Positions 1 to 8,021 of a stretch of 64,000 nucleotides of DNA are shown piece after piece. The notes beneath the pieces are model-generated. The model ran no database searches. It was not told the origin of the DNA and was given only the letters and a program-made list of their open reading frames with translations. Every line of letters starts with the position of its first letter. Position 1 is the first letter of the stretch. The position numbers and the translations under genes were made by a program. The DNA comes from SAR202 cluster bacterium. Lineage in GTDB: Bacteria; Chloroflexota; Dehalococcoidia; Lucifugimonadales; UBA2962. The stretch is from assembly GCA_022447925.1 (NCBI GenBank), contig JAKUTS010000001.1:1-64000 (forward strand). The letters are read 5' to 3'.

Positions 1-251
1 ATCTGATTTCAGGTACATTAGACTTCATCATTCGTGACGAGGACCTAATCAACCTTCAGCTTGAGTTCGTTCGCGAGACCGACGCTGCAAAGCGATTCGA
101 GATCGTTGAGAACATTCAGACTCAGCGCTGGCAAAAGGTTACCTCATTGTCCTTAGGACAGTTCTTCCCAATCGTTCCATTCTCGAACGACTTGAAAGGA
201 TTTGAGGTTAAGGCTATTCCGTTCTATGTCAACACTTGGTTAGAGCGCTAG
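1..251 (+). CDS. C-terminal part of an ABC transporter solute-binding protein (family 5, peptide/nickel type), partial
   Basis: The gene is open from the left edge and stops with TAG at 249-251, leaving about 82 residues. The reading ends in a segment with 'ETDAAKRFEIVENIQ', then a hydrophobic 'FFPIVPF' stretch, 'KGFEV' and a final 'NTWLER'. This matches the usual end of family 5 extracellular solute-binding proteins: a helix of the type 'E-T-D-x-x-x-R', then a strand with the residues that close the ligand pocket, then 'GF'. Such proteins deliver peptides or similar solutes to an ABC importer outside the membrane. Codon use is more C-ending than in most neighbours, as in a highly expressed gene. 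A strong terminator follows, so it is the last gene of its transcript. The family assignment from the tail alone is moderate. Confidence 0.6.
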   Translation, partial: LISGTLDFIIRDEDLINLQLEFVRETDAAKRFEIVENIQTQRWQKVTSLSLGQFFPIVPFSNDLKGFEVKAIPFYVNTWLER

Positions 252-271
252 TCTTAGTCAACTAGTTAAAT

Positions 272-312
272 AAATAGGGCCCACGGGTTTAACTCCGTGG
301 GCCCTATTTTTT
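272..312 (+). terminator. Rho-independent terminator after the solute-binding protein gene
   Basis: A perfect 15-bp inverted repeat (272-286 with 295-309, core GGGCCCACGG/CCGTGGGCCC) encloses an 8-base loop and runs into TTTTTT. It lies 20 bases after the stop codon. Confidence 0.92.
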
Positions 313-406
313 ATTATTGGACAATTAAACTATAATGACTTCCAGTATAAATAGATGCTAGGTTAAGAATTGATGTCTTTAAGGTGAAATCGAGGTTAAT
401 TTAATT

Positions 407-1768
407 ATGTCTAAAGTAATGCATAATATTGAAGCAAAAACCCCAAAATCTAGTGACATGTATTCAAAAACCGGAGAGGTTCTAGCTCAAGAGATAGTTG
501 ATACGGTTACAATGCCTTATCCTATTTACATTCATTCCGGTAAGGGATCGAAATTGACTGATGTTGATGGGAATGAATATATTGATTTGGTAGGAGGGTT
601 CGGGCCCCATGTTCTCGGTAATGCTCCCAAGGTAGTAACAACTGCCCTTAAGTCGGCGGTTGATAAAGGGGTGCAGTTTGGACTGCAGAACCCGTATCAG
701 GAACCATTTGCCAGGCTACTTGTTGAATCAATTCCATGTGCAGAGAAAGTCATTTTCTGTAATAGTGGTACAGAAGCCAGTATGTTTGCTATTAGGGCGG
801 CCAGATCCTTTACTGGTAAAACTAAGATCGCTATGTTTGAGGGAGGCTTTCATGGTGCTCATGATTATGTTCTCGCCAAAGTAGTTCCCGATAGCAATAT
901 AGATGAACCGGACTTTTATTCTATGGGACAAGGCATTCCGGAAGAAACCCAAAGTACCGTAAAGATGCTTCCTTATTTAAATGATAAAGCTTTTGATTTA
1001 ATTAGAAAACATGCCGATGAATTAGCATTAGTTATGATTGAGCCAGTTCAAGGTTCTAATCCTAGGTTAGATGTGGCAGACTTTTTAACTGAACTTGTAA
1101 AAGTTTGTAAAGAAGCCGGGGTTTTATGTCTTTTTGATGAAGTAATCACAGGCTTTAGGCTCGCGTTCGGCGGTGCACAGGAGTTCTTTGGGCTCAAGCC
1201 GGACTTGGCAATATTTGGCAAGGCTCCAGGTGGAGGACTGCCCCTCGGTGTTGTGGCAGGGAGAGCCGATATTATGGAAGTATTTACAAGACAGTTTGAT
1301 ATATATGATGATGTTTCTGCTGGTGTATCTCCTGAACCCAGCGTGTTTACAGCTGGTACTTTTAGTGGCAATCCCTTAACTATGGCAGCGGGAAAAGCAG
1401 TTGTAACTTATATGCGTGATCATCCAGAGATTTATCAAAGTCTTTCTAAAAATGGAACTAGGTTGGCAGAAGAAGTAAATGAATTCTGTCAACGAGAAGA
1501 AATACCCGGTGTTATGTCTTCAGCGCTGTCGTTGTTTTATTTTAGAATGCAGCCCGGCGGAACAATTAAATCAGTGAGGGAGATAAATAAATACACTCTT
1601 AAGGAAGCAGACGATCTGTTTTGCTTAAATTTACTTGATAGAGGCGTAATAATGTCTCCGATGCATATTGGCTATATTTCTGCGGAACACACTCCCGAGG
1701 ATATTGATATAGCAATCAATGCAATCAAAGAATCACTGCTTGAAGTTCGTAAAGCTGGCTTGATTTAA
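407..1768 (+). CDS. Class III PLP aminotransferase, glutamate-1-semialdehyde aminomutase (HemL)-like
   Basis: A 453-residue fold-type I PLP enzyme. The N-terminal segment 'YPIYIHSGKGSKLTDVDGNE' matches the substrate-entry region of HemL-like enzymes. The phosphate-binding motif NSGTEA is at 119-124, the cofactor-ring aspartate is D244 in 'LFDEVITGF', and the Schiff-base lysine is K272 in 'FGKAPGGGLPLG'. HemL interconverts glutamate-1-semialdehyde and 5-aminolevulinate for tetrapyrrole synthesis, but many HemL-like paralogues act on other amino acids, and nothing nearby concerns tetrapyrroles. I therefore do not assign hemL. A TATAAT box at 331-336 could serve as its -10, giving a leader of about 65 bases. 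Transcription starts after a strong terminator and ends facing tRNA-Pro. Confidence 0.85.
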   Translation: MSKVMHNIEAKTPKSSDMYSKTGEVLAQEIVDTVTMPYPIYIHSGKGSKLTDVDGNEYIDLVGGFGPHVLGNAPKVVTTALKSAVDKGVQFGLQNPYQEPFARLLVESIPCAEKVIFCNSGTEASMFAIRAARSFTGKTKIAMFEGGFHGAHDYVLAKVVPDSNIDEPDFYSMGQGIPEETQSTVKMLPYLNDKAFDLIRKHADELALVMIEPVQGSNPRLDVADFLTELVKVCKEAGVLCLFDEVITGFRLAFGGAQEFFGLKPDLAIFGKAPGGGLPLGVVAGRADIMEVFTRQFDIYDDVSAGVSPEPSVFTAGTFSGNPLTMAAGKAVVTYMRDHPEIYQSLSKNGTRLAEEVNEFCQREEIPGVMSSALSLFYFRMQPGGTIKSVREINKYTLKEADDLFCLNLLDRGVIMSPMHIGYISAEHTPEDIDIAINAIKESLLEVRKAGLI

Positions 1769-1774
1769 AAATGG

Positions 1775-1849
1775 TGGTCGGGGTGACTGGGATTGAACCA
1801 GCGACCTCCTGTTCCCAAAACAGGCGCGCTACCGCTGCGCCACACCCCG
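1775..1849 (-). tRNA. tRNA-Pro (anticodon UGG), CCA encoded
   Basis: Read on the minus strand the gene folds as a full cloverleaf. The acceptor CGGGGTG pairs with CACCCCG. The anticodon stem CCTGT/ACAGG encloses the loop TTTGGGA (anticodon TGG), and the T-arm loop reads TTCAATC. The discriminator A (1778) and a genomic CCA (1775-1777) follow. The D-arm GCGC..GCGC is typical of bacterial tRNA-Pro. It converges on the aminotransferase gene, with six bases between them. Confidence 0.96.
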
Positions 1850-1898
1850 AGACAAACTATTATTTTATAGACGATAGTGGGTTTATAACAAGTATTAG

Positions 1899-2852
1899 TT
1901 AGTTAATATTATCGAATGCTAATGCAGCAGCTCCTATTAAACCAGAGTCGTCTCCCAGTTTGGCAGTAGTTACAGGTATGTTATTGGTATAAGGATATAG
2001 TGCGCGAGTTTTTACTTCACTCTCGGCTGTTTTCATCATTAGATCTAATGCCGATGAAACCCCTCCTCCTATTACGATGACATCAGGGTCCAAAGTGTTG
2101 AGGATTACAGATAAGGCAACTCCCAAATATCTGCCAATCTTATCCCATACTTCTATCGAAAATTGATCGCCATCTCTCGCAGCAGAGGCGAGTTTTTGTG
2201 GAGTCAGCTTTCCTAGATGTTTATTTAAACTCGACTTGAGTGCTGTTTCTGCTAGCATTTCTTCAGCTATACGGACAATAGCAGGCCCGGAACAATAAGT
2301 TTCAAAGCAACCGTTACTACCGCAATTGCATTGATGGCCTTCAAAATCTAGAGTAAGGTGCCCCCATTCAGCGGCAAACCCCCTCGATCCATTATATATT
2401 TTCCCATCTATTATTTGGCCGCCTCCAACTCCTGTGCTAATAGTTAAATAAACCATGTTAGAAACAGATTTTTTGATTCCATATTTATACTCGCCTAAAG
2501 CCGCTAATGTTGCATCATTGGCAGCGACCACGGGGATATCTAAGTTATCTTGTAGGTCTTTAATGGGTGAGTATCCTTGTAAACTAAGTATGTTTGGCGG
2601 CATCTGCATTACGCCTGTCACCGGATCCACTGGACTTGCCAAAGCCAATCCAATCGCTACGGGCTTAGTATCTGCCCACGACAATGCAGTTCTAGCGGCA
2701 TCGAGAATTCGTCTAATAACAGCCTCTTTGCCCTCAAATTCAAAAGTCTCTGTTACGCCCTTAGCCAATATCGTTGCAGATTCATTTACAACGGCATACC
2801 TTAAATTGGTGCCCCCTATATCCATTGCAATTGCTAATCTAGATAAACTCAT
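1899..2852 (-). CDS. ROK family sugar kinase (glucokinase-like)
   Basis: A 317-residue ROK protein. The phosphate-binding 'DIGGTNLRYAVV' lies at the N-terminus, 'EWGH' supplies the catalytic/metal histidine region, and the ROK zinc motif C-x-C-G-x-x-G-C is present as 'CNCGSNGCFE'. ROK kinases phosphorylate glucose or related sugars in the cytoplasm; some members are regulators, but this one has no N-terminal helix-turn-helix. The ATG at 2852 is chosen because it sits right at the ATP-binding strand. The open frame runs a further 81 bases upstream without family similarity and would enter fabI. The start is capped by a 14-bp palindrome shared with the divergent fabI gene, and there is no Shine-Dalgarno sequence. 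The exact sugar is unknown. Confidence 0.87.
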   Translation of the reverse strand: MSLSRLAIAMDIGGTNLRYAVVNESATILAKGVTETFEFEGKEAVIRRILDAARTALSWADTKPVAIGLALASPVDPVTGVMQMPPNILSLQGYSPIKDLQDNLDIPVVAANDATLAALGEYKYGIKKSVSNMVYLTISTGVGGGQIIDGKIYNGSRGFAAEWGHLTLDFEGHQCNCGSNGCFETYCSGPAIVRIAEEMLAETALKSSLNKHLGKLTPQKLASAARDGDQFSIEVWDKIGRYLGVALSVILNTLDPDVIVIGGGVSSALDLMMKTAESEVKTRALYPYTNNIPVTTAKLGDDSGLIGAAALAFDNIN

Positions 2853-2908
2853 ATAATGCATTGTAAGCACTTGATAGTTGATTGGACACCTCCCTACAAT
2901 GCATTGTA
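2852..2908. promoter_or_regulatory. Divergent promoter/operator with twin 14-bp palindromes at both start codons
   Basis: TACAATGCATTGTA is a perfect palindrome at 2895-2908; its last base is the A of the fabI ATG. A one-mismatch copy at 2852-2865 ends, on the other strand, at the A of the ROK-kinase ATG. The spacing is 43 bp, about four helical turns. Each palindrome contains TACAAT, one base from the -10 consensus. On the fabI side, TTGATA (2871-2876) lies 18 bp upstream as a -35, which would put the transcript start at or next to the ATG. Neither gene has a Shine-Dalgarno sequence. A shared operator, leaderless mRNAs, or both are plausible; this is inference. Confidence 0.55.
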
Positions 2909-3681
2909 TGAAAACAATTGACCTATCTAACAAAGTTGCAGTCGTATTTGGAGTGGCAAATCATCGTTCAATAGCCTGGTCTATCACCAGTATATTGAAA
3001 GGTGCTGGTGCTACCGTGGCGCTTTCTTACCAAAATGAACGACTAAAAAGATCTCTTGATAAATTAACGGCCGATTGGGATGATCCCGTACTGGTTGAAT
3101 GTGATGTTAGTGACGATTCTAATGTGGAGAAGGCTTTTGATGAAATATCCGACAAGCTGGGGAAAATCGATATAGTCGTTCATTCGATAGCATTTGCAAA
3201 TAGAGAAGACCTTGGAGGCCGTTTTGTTGATACTAGTCGCGCAGGATTTAATTTAGCGCTCGAGATCAGCTCGTATTCATTAATTCCAATTACTAAATAT
3301 GCCGCCCGACACATGCAAGACGGAGGAAATGTTTTGACAATGAGTTTTCAGGCGGCAGAGAAAGTTTTCCCAGGTTACAACGTAATGAGCACTGCTAAAG
3401 CGGCGCTTGAAAACGAAGTACGCCAATTAGCCCATGATATGGGCCAACAAAATATCAGGGTTAATGCAATTTCGGCTGGGCCTGTGGATACTCTTTCCTC
3501 TCGGGTTATTTCAGGATATAGCGTTATGAAACAAGCAGCTGCGGAAAGATCTCCTTTAGGGAAAAATATTACGACAGAGGATGTAGCGAAAACGGCACTG
3601 TATCTTTGCTCTGACCTTTCATCAGGCGTTACAGGTGAGGTTATACATGTGGACTCTGGTTATCATGTGATGGGTATCTAA
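2908..3681 (+). CDS. fabI: Enoyl-ACP reductase (NADH), FabI type
   Basis: A 257-residue divergent SDR that reduces trans-2-enoyl-ACP in the last step of each fatty-acid elongation cycle. It carries the FabI cofactor signature 'GVANHRSIAW' (residues 15-24) and the FabI-type catalytic pair Tyr-x6-Lys: Y157 and K164 in 'YNVMSTAK', almost the same numbering as Y156/K163 of E. coli FabI. Classical SDRs have Tyr-x3-Lys instead. The ATG at 2908 starts directly before the first strand; an upstream in-frame start at 2878 would add ten unrelated residues and overlap the palindromic promoter. It is divergent from the ROK kinase. Other fatty-acid genes (plsX, fabG) lie 6-8 kb away on the other strand, so it is expressed separately. 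Confidence 0.9.
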   Translation: MKTIDLSNKVAVVFGVANHRSIAWSITSILKGAGATVALSYQNERLKRSLDKLTADWDDPVLVECDVSDDSNVEKAFDEISDKLGKIDIVVHSIAFANREDLGGRFVDTSRAGFNLALEISSYSLIPITKYAARHMQDGGNVLTMSFQAAEKVFPGYNVMSTAKAALENEVRQLAHDMGQQNIRVNAISAGPVDTLSSRVISGYSVMKQAAAERSPLGKNITTEDVAKTALYLCSDLSSGVTGEVIHVDSGYHVMGI

Positions 3682-3706
3682 GCATTTTAGATACTTAACC
3701 CATCAC
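3667..3706. terminator. Inverted repeat at the convergent ends of fabI and an SDR gene
   Basis: GTGATGGG (3667-3674) pairs with CCCATCAC (3699-3706), and TATCTAA (3675-3681) pairs with TTAGATA (3687-3693); a 5-base bulge (3694-3698) and a 5-base loop complete the structure. The outer stem is made of the last codons of the two converging genes, which both encode Val-Met-Gly. There is no clear T-run on either side, so a bidirectional terminator role is likely but weakly supported. Confidence 0.45.
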
Positions 3707-4516
3707 TCGCCCACCATCAACATTAATAGATTGACCTGTTATGTTTTTTGCTGCATCTGATAGCAAAAATGCTGCAGCATAGCCGATGTCATCAGCAGAT
3801 TGATCTCGTTTAAGTGGCGTGGAAAGTTCTGTTACCCTTTGGAATAATTCACGGTTGTTTTTAATATCGGAAAATTCGGAAAAGATTTCAGATCCGAAAT
3901 TAAACTGTCGCATCGAAATCTTGTCCCACATAGGAGTCCAGATATTACCAGGACATATGCAATTTACATTGATGTTGAACTTTGACAACTTAAGTGCTGA
4001 CGACTTAGTGTAGCTAATGGCAGCGGCCTTGGAAGCATTGTAATTTGGCCTGTCTGGATTGCCCATTTTCCCTGCTACAGATGCGATATTTACAATGGAG
4101 CCGTGAGCTCCATTAATCATGTCATCCTGTATTCGGTCTGTGACATGTACGATTCCTTTTACATTTACATTGAATGTGAAATCCCAATCCTCTTCAGTGA
4201 CTTCTAGCCTTTCGTGCCAACCTGGAGCTCCAATTACCCCAGCATTATTAACAAGCTTGTCAATGTGCCCAATTTGATTCATTGCTTTTGATACTGCTTT
4301 ATCAACTGAATCTATGCTTGTAACGTCCATTTGCACGCTTATTGCTTGATATCCGAGGTTTCTAAATTCGTTTGCGGCACGCTTTGCCTCTTCTCCGTCA
4401 ATATCAGCAACAATAATTAATGCACCCTGTTGCGCAAGCACTTTAGCAATGCCTTTACCTAAGCCACTCGCAGCACCTGTTATAAGCGCATTTTTGCCTG
4501 TTAGATCTGCGATCAT
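3695..4516 (-). CDS. Classical SDR family oxidoreductase
   Basis: A 273-residue NAD(P)-dependent short-chain dehydrogenase. The cofactor motif TGAASGLG is at residues 13-20, an aspartate ends the second strand ('VADID', which favours NAD over NADP), NNAG is at 90-93, and the catalytic residues are S146 and Y159-x3-K163 ('YNASK'). Residues about 200-230 form an insertion before the C-terminal 'GQSINVDGG', suggesting a substrate lid larger than in FabG. The substrate cannot be read from sequence. It converges on fabI. Upstream, 117 bases separate it from the divergent SDR at 4634, so the two may share a control region. Confidence 0.85.
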   Translation of the reverse strand: MIADLTGKNALITGAASGLGKGIAKVLAQQGALIIVADIDGEEAKRAANEFRNLGYQAISVQMDVTSIDSVDKAVSKAMNQIGHIDKLVNNAGVIGAPGWHERLEVTEEDWDFTFNVNVKGIVHVTDRIQDDMINGAHGSIVNIASVAGKMGNPDRPNYNASKAAAISYTKSSALKLSKFNINVNCICPGNIWTPMWDKISMRQFNFGSEIFSEFSDIKNNRELFQRVTELSTPLKRDQSADDIGYAAAFLLSDAAKNITGQSINVDGGRVMG

Positions 4517-4633
4517 TTGAGATTCACTGATATTGGAAAATTTACTTTTTTCATAATTCTGCTTTTTTTTGTTGCGATCTTAACTTAATATCAATTCACA
4601 TATATTACTGAAATTAGATCAAGGAGAACAGGA

Positions 4634-5506
4634 ATGCTGAATCTTGCTAACCAGTTTGGCCTTCAAGGAAAAGTAGCCGTTGTTACAGGATGTTCATCAG
4701 GCTTAGGCATAAGCTTTACTGAGGCGCTATTAAATAATGGAGCTAATGTAGTGATTTGCGCTCGCCGAGAAAAGGAATTACAGCAAACGGCAAAGAAGTT
4801 AGACCCGTCCGGCCACAGGGTAATTCCAGTTAGGGCTGATGTTACAGTTCAAGATGATGTTGATCGACTGTTTGAAGAGGTTAATCGAATATTTAATCGA
4901 CTCGATATATTAGTTAATAATGCGGGTATGGATTCTGAAGGCACTCCATTTGCTGAAAGAATAGAGAGCAATGACTTTGAAATGACGATCAAGGTAAATT
5001 TGGTAGGTTCATGGAATTGTTCCAAAGCTGCGGGGATTTATATGTTATCAAGTGGTGAAGGGGGTTCCATAATAAATATCGCCTCTATAGCTGGTCTGGG
5101 CGGGTCTAAGGGAATGCTTTCACCCGGCTATTCAGCTGCCAAAGCAGGAATTATAAATCTTACTCAGAACTTGGCAGCTAATTGGTCAGACAGGGGGGTC
5201 CGGGTAAACTGTATTGCCCCAGGGTACTTTCCTAGTGAGATGTCTACATTTGTAAGAAACAATCCTGCTGTGACAGAACATGTCAAATCACAGATACCAT
5301 TAGGTCGATTCGGCAATCCGGAAGAGTTAAACGGAATTCTTTTGTTGCTGGCTTCGGATGCTAGTAGCTATATCACGGGCCAGACTATAGCCGTTGACGG
5401 TGGATTTAGTTCAACTGTTGGGGCGAGAGACCCTTCTGCCGCTGTTTACGAAACTTGGGCTGAGTTTTTAAATGGTGATAAAGGAACAAAACTTCAAAAC
5501 TCTTAG
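4634..5506 (+). CDS. Classical SDR family oxidoreductase
   Basis: A 290-residue SDR with TGCSSGLG at residues 18-25, 'ICARR' after the second strand (arginines suggest NADP), 'VNNAG', the serine in 'NIASIAG', and the 'YSAAKAGI' catalytic Tyr/Lys. The tail after 'AVDGG' is about 38 residues longer than in FabG. AAGGAGAACAGG ends 2-3 bases before the ATG. The gene is divergent from one SDR and convergent with an LLM-family oxidoreductase. It belongs to a local group of oxidoreductases likely to act on external organic compounds; the specific reaction is unknown. Confidence 0.86.
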   Translation: MLNLANQFGLQGKVAVVTGCSSGLGISFTEALLNNGANVVICARREKELQQTAKKLDPSGHRVIPVRADVTVQDDVDRLFEEVNRIFNRLDILVNNAGMDSEGTPFAERIESNDFEMTIKVNLVGSWNCSKAAGIYMLSSGEGGSIINIASIAGLGGSKGMLSPGYSAAKAGIINLTQNLAANWSDRGVRVNCIAPGYFPSEMSTFVRNNPAVTEHVKSQIPLGRFGNPEELNGILLLLASDASSYITGQTIAVDGGFSSTVGARDPSAAVYETWAEFLNGDKGTKLQNS

Positions 5507-5514
5507 TTTGCAAC

Positions 5515-6450
5515 TCAATTATGATAGTGTGGAATTATATGTTCGGTCAGGAGTGATAATTGTTCTGACATTTTGTCTGGAGGACAGGTTGGCCTAATAA
5601 CGAACTTCGTCGCTCCTGCATCAACAAATCTGTCAATTAATTCTACAATCTCAACTGCAGTGCCAACAGCATTTATATCTTTCTCGTTTACATCCTGCCT
5701 TTGCTTGCCTGGGAGCATATAAGGTTGAGCGATTTCTTTAGCCGCTTTACTGGTTTGGGCTAAAGCAAAATTTAAAATTACACCATAGTGATCTGTGTCT
5801 ACGCTGCGGTCTATGAGCATTGCTGTTTGTTCGATATCATGTTTACCCTTGGCGATTTCCTCAGGAGTAACCTGAGATGCTAGCCAGCCGTCTCCAAGTG
5901 TGGCCACTCTTCGCAGGGCTGCTTTGCTACGCCCTCCAACCCAAATGGGAGGTAATTCTGGCCTAACAGGCTTGGGCTGGATAGCAACTTTATTTAAATT
6001 GAAATGGTTTCCTTTAAAATTGAATTCTTGGCAAGACCATAACTTTCTCATGATAAACAGCATTTCGTCGGCTCGTGATGCGCGGTCTTTCCTATTCACA
6101 CCGCAGGCTTCATACTCGCTATGTTGCTCTGTCCCAAGCCCTATAGCGGGTAACACCCTACCTCCTGACAGGTAATCGAGAGTGGCTATTTCTTTGGCTA
6201 GAATTGTAGGGTTTCGTAATGGTAAAGCTAGAACGCTAGTACCAATTAGCATTTTTTGGGTTCTGGCTGCTATAAACGATAAGGCCACAATAGGCTCAAG
6301 ATTGAGTTTTGTTGAAACTATTCTGTCGGTCAGCCAAATTGAGTCGACATCGGAATTTTCAGCCTGGTCAACCCAATCCCAGAGGCGCTGAGGTCCTTGT
6401 TGTTCGCCAAATGGCCAACCAAACATACCTATACCTATTCTGACAGACAT
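5515..6450 (-). CDS. LLM class (luciferase-like) flavin/F420-dependent oxidoreductase
   Basis: A 311-residue bacterial-luciferase-fold (TIM barrel) enzyme. Typical segments are the first strand 'VRIGIGMFGWPFG', 'WLTDR', the 'GTSVLALPLRNP' strand, 'LSGGRVLPAIGLG' and the C-terminal 'GDGWL'. Members use reduced FMN or F420 to oxidise or cleave small organic molecules. The closest pattern is the F420-type LLM subgroup, but the cofactor cannot be fixed from sequence alone. The start at 6450 is preferred because AAGGGGGA lies 4 bases upstream; an in-frame ATG 42 bases earlier lacks this. It converges on the 4634 SDR with an 8-base gap. Confidence 0.85.
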   Translation of the reverse strand: MSVRIGIGMFGWPFGEQQGPQRLWDWVDQAENSDVDSIWLTDRIVSTKLNLEPIVALSFIAARTQKMLIGTSVLALPLRNPTILAKEIATLDYLSGGRVLPAIGLGTEQHSEYEACGVNRKDRASRADEMLFIMRKLWSCQEFNFKGNHFNLNKVAIQPKPVRPELPPIWVGGRSKAALRRVATLGDGWLASQVTPEEIAKGKHDIEQTAMLIDRSVDTDHYGVILNFALAQTSKAAKEIAQPYMLPGKQRQDVNEKDINAVGTAVEIVELIDRFVDAGATKFVIRPTCPPDKMSEQLSLLTEHIIPHYHN

Positions 6451-6602
6451 ATATCCCCCTTTTGTAGTTTTCACTAGTTTTGCTTTGTTCAAAACATTGA
6501 AACATATTAAACTTATCCCCGTAAACGTTGACCTAACAGCCAGGTCTTTCTAAAATTAATATCAGGGCAAGTAAATTTACGCCTATTAATGAAAGGTTTA
6601 AT

Positions 6603-6962
6603 GTGACGACCACCGAAAGAAAACCCAGGCCACCACTCACTATAACAATATCTGAAAATGCCGCTGAGCACGTTAGAGAATTTGCATCTAAAGCGGGGAA
6701 ACCGACAGCTGATTTGCGAGTAGCAGTTAAGGGAGGAGGGTGTTCAGGATTAACATATGTTTTGGATTTGGTAGATGGACCTGAGGAAGATGATAAAACT
6801 ATAGAGCAACTAGGTATAAAGCTACACGTTCCAAAAAAGTCCTACGTATTTTTGGCAGGCACGATGTTAGATTACTCGTCAGGACTAAATGGAAAAGGAT
6901 TCGTGTTTAATAACCCAAATGCTAAAACAACATGTGGGTGTGGAACCTCATTTGGAGTTTAA
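6603..6962 (+). CDS. A-type iron-sulfur carrier (IscA/ErpA/HesB family)
   Basis: A 119-residue A-type carrier that receives an Fe-S cluster and hands it to apo-proteins. The three ligand cysteines are C47 in 'GGGCSGLTY' and C111/C113 in 'CGCGTSF', exactly the family pattern. About 12 extra residues precede the core domain. The start is GTG at 6603 with only a weak AAAGG upstream. The next gene, 57 bases downstream on the same strand, is a YgfZ/IBA57-type protein; ISCA and IBA57 proteins cooperate in 4Fe-4S cluster assembly, so the pair probably forms a maturation unit. Confidence 0.93.
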   Translation: MTTTERKPRPPLTITISENAAEHVREFASKAGKPTADLRVAVKGGGCSGLTYVLDLVDGPEEDDKTIEQLGIKLHVPKKSYVFLAGTMLDYSSGLNGKGFVFNNPNAKTTCGCGTSFGV

Positions 6963-7019
6963 AAATCGAGGCCTGATTATGTTAATCAAAGTATCTAATA
7001 AAACTACAGGCTAGTTAAT

Positions 7020-8012
7020 TTGACTATTAAAACTAGCGGCATGCCTCAATTCTACGTCTCTGTAGAACAAGATTATGTGACGTTATCAAATGAAGCAGCC
7101 TTAGCTTATGCAACCAACACGGGGCGATTCTGGATTCATGGAAAAGATGCATTAGATTTATTAAATCGTATTTCTACACAACAGCTCGCTGACGTTAAAA
7201 AAAATGAAGTTTCCTTCACGGTTCAAACTACTAATAAGGGAAGAATTATCGACTTTCTGACAGTGGCTAATCTTGGCGATAGATTACTGGTTTTTACAGC
7301 GTTAGAGGCTAAGGATAGTGTTATGGATTCGATAGAGTTTTTTTCATTCGATGAAGACGTGAAGCTAGAAGACTGTACCGCTGAAACGGAACTTTACCAA
7401 CTATTTGGTGATGAGGCACCAACAAAAATTATATCTTTGCTACAGGATGAATCTCATGTTCCAGATATAAATCAAGCAAAACAGATTAGGCTTAACAACG
7501 AAGAAGTTATTATTATCAGAACTGATCGAGTAAAGATCCCTACCTACGAAATCTTAGCAATGAACTCCAGTAAATCCATTCATTCTAATTTGACGGGTTT
7601 GGGATTGCCGTTTGTGGGAACTAAAGCTTTAGAGATTTTTCGCATAGAAAAGGGAATTCCTGTATTTGGCTCCGAATTGACCGAAAGATTTAACCCGATC
7701 GAAGCAGGTTTATCTCATGCTATAAGTTTTGATAAAGGATGCTATGTTGGCCAAGAGGTTGTTGCACGATTGAACACGTATGACAAAGTAAAGCGTCAGT
7801 TAATCAGATTAAATTGGAATAAACCGGGAATCAAAAAAGGCGACGATATCTTTTCAGACGACGAAAAGATTGGAGAAGTAACGAGTTGTGCACAGAAAAC
7901 ACATCAGAACTTCGTGGGTCTTGGGTATCTGGCAAGAAATTCAAACTTGGATGAGGTAACAATAGGATCACAAAGAGTTACTGCCAAAGTGTCTAAAACT
8001 CAATCAGATTAG
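7020..8012 (+). CDS. ygfZ: YgfZ/GcvT-fold folate-binding protein (IBA57-like) in Fe-S cluster maturation
   Basis: A 330-residue protein with the GcvT-like fold and the diagnostic K-G-C-Y-x-G-Q-E signature at 239-246 ('KGCYVGQE'). The signature cysteine, C241, is the residue required in the E. coli homologue. The N-terminal part ('GRFWIHGKDALDLLNRIST') fits the family strand that separates YgfZ from true aminomethyltransferase GcvT. It probably supports repair or assembly of 4Fe-4S clusters in a tetrahydrofolate-dependent way, together with the adjacent IscA-type carrier. The start is TTG at 7020; an ATG at 7041 is an alternative that removes seven residues. It converges on the VOC gene with a 9-base gap. 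Confidence 0.88.
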   Translation: MTIKTSGMPQFYVSVEQDYVTLSNEAALAYATNTGRFWIHGKDALDLLNRISTQQLADVKKNEVSFTVQTTNKGRIIDFLTVANLGDRLLVFTALEAKDSVMDSIEFFSFDEDVKLEDCTAETELYQLFGDEAPTKIISLLQDESHVPDINQAKQIRLNNEEVIIIRTDRVKIPTYEILAMNSSKSIHSNLTGLGLPFVGTKALEIFRIEKGIPVFGSELTERFNPIEAGLSHAISFDKGCYVGQEVVARLNTYDKVKRQLIRLNWNKPGIKKGDDIFSDDEKIGEVTSCAQKTHQNFVGLGYLARNSNLDEVTIGSQRVTAKVSKTQSD

Positions 8013-8021
8013 AGTAAAACC

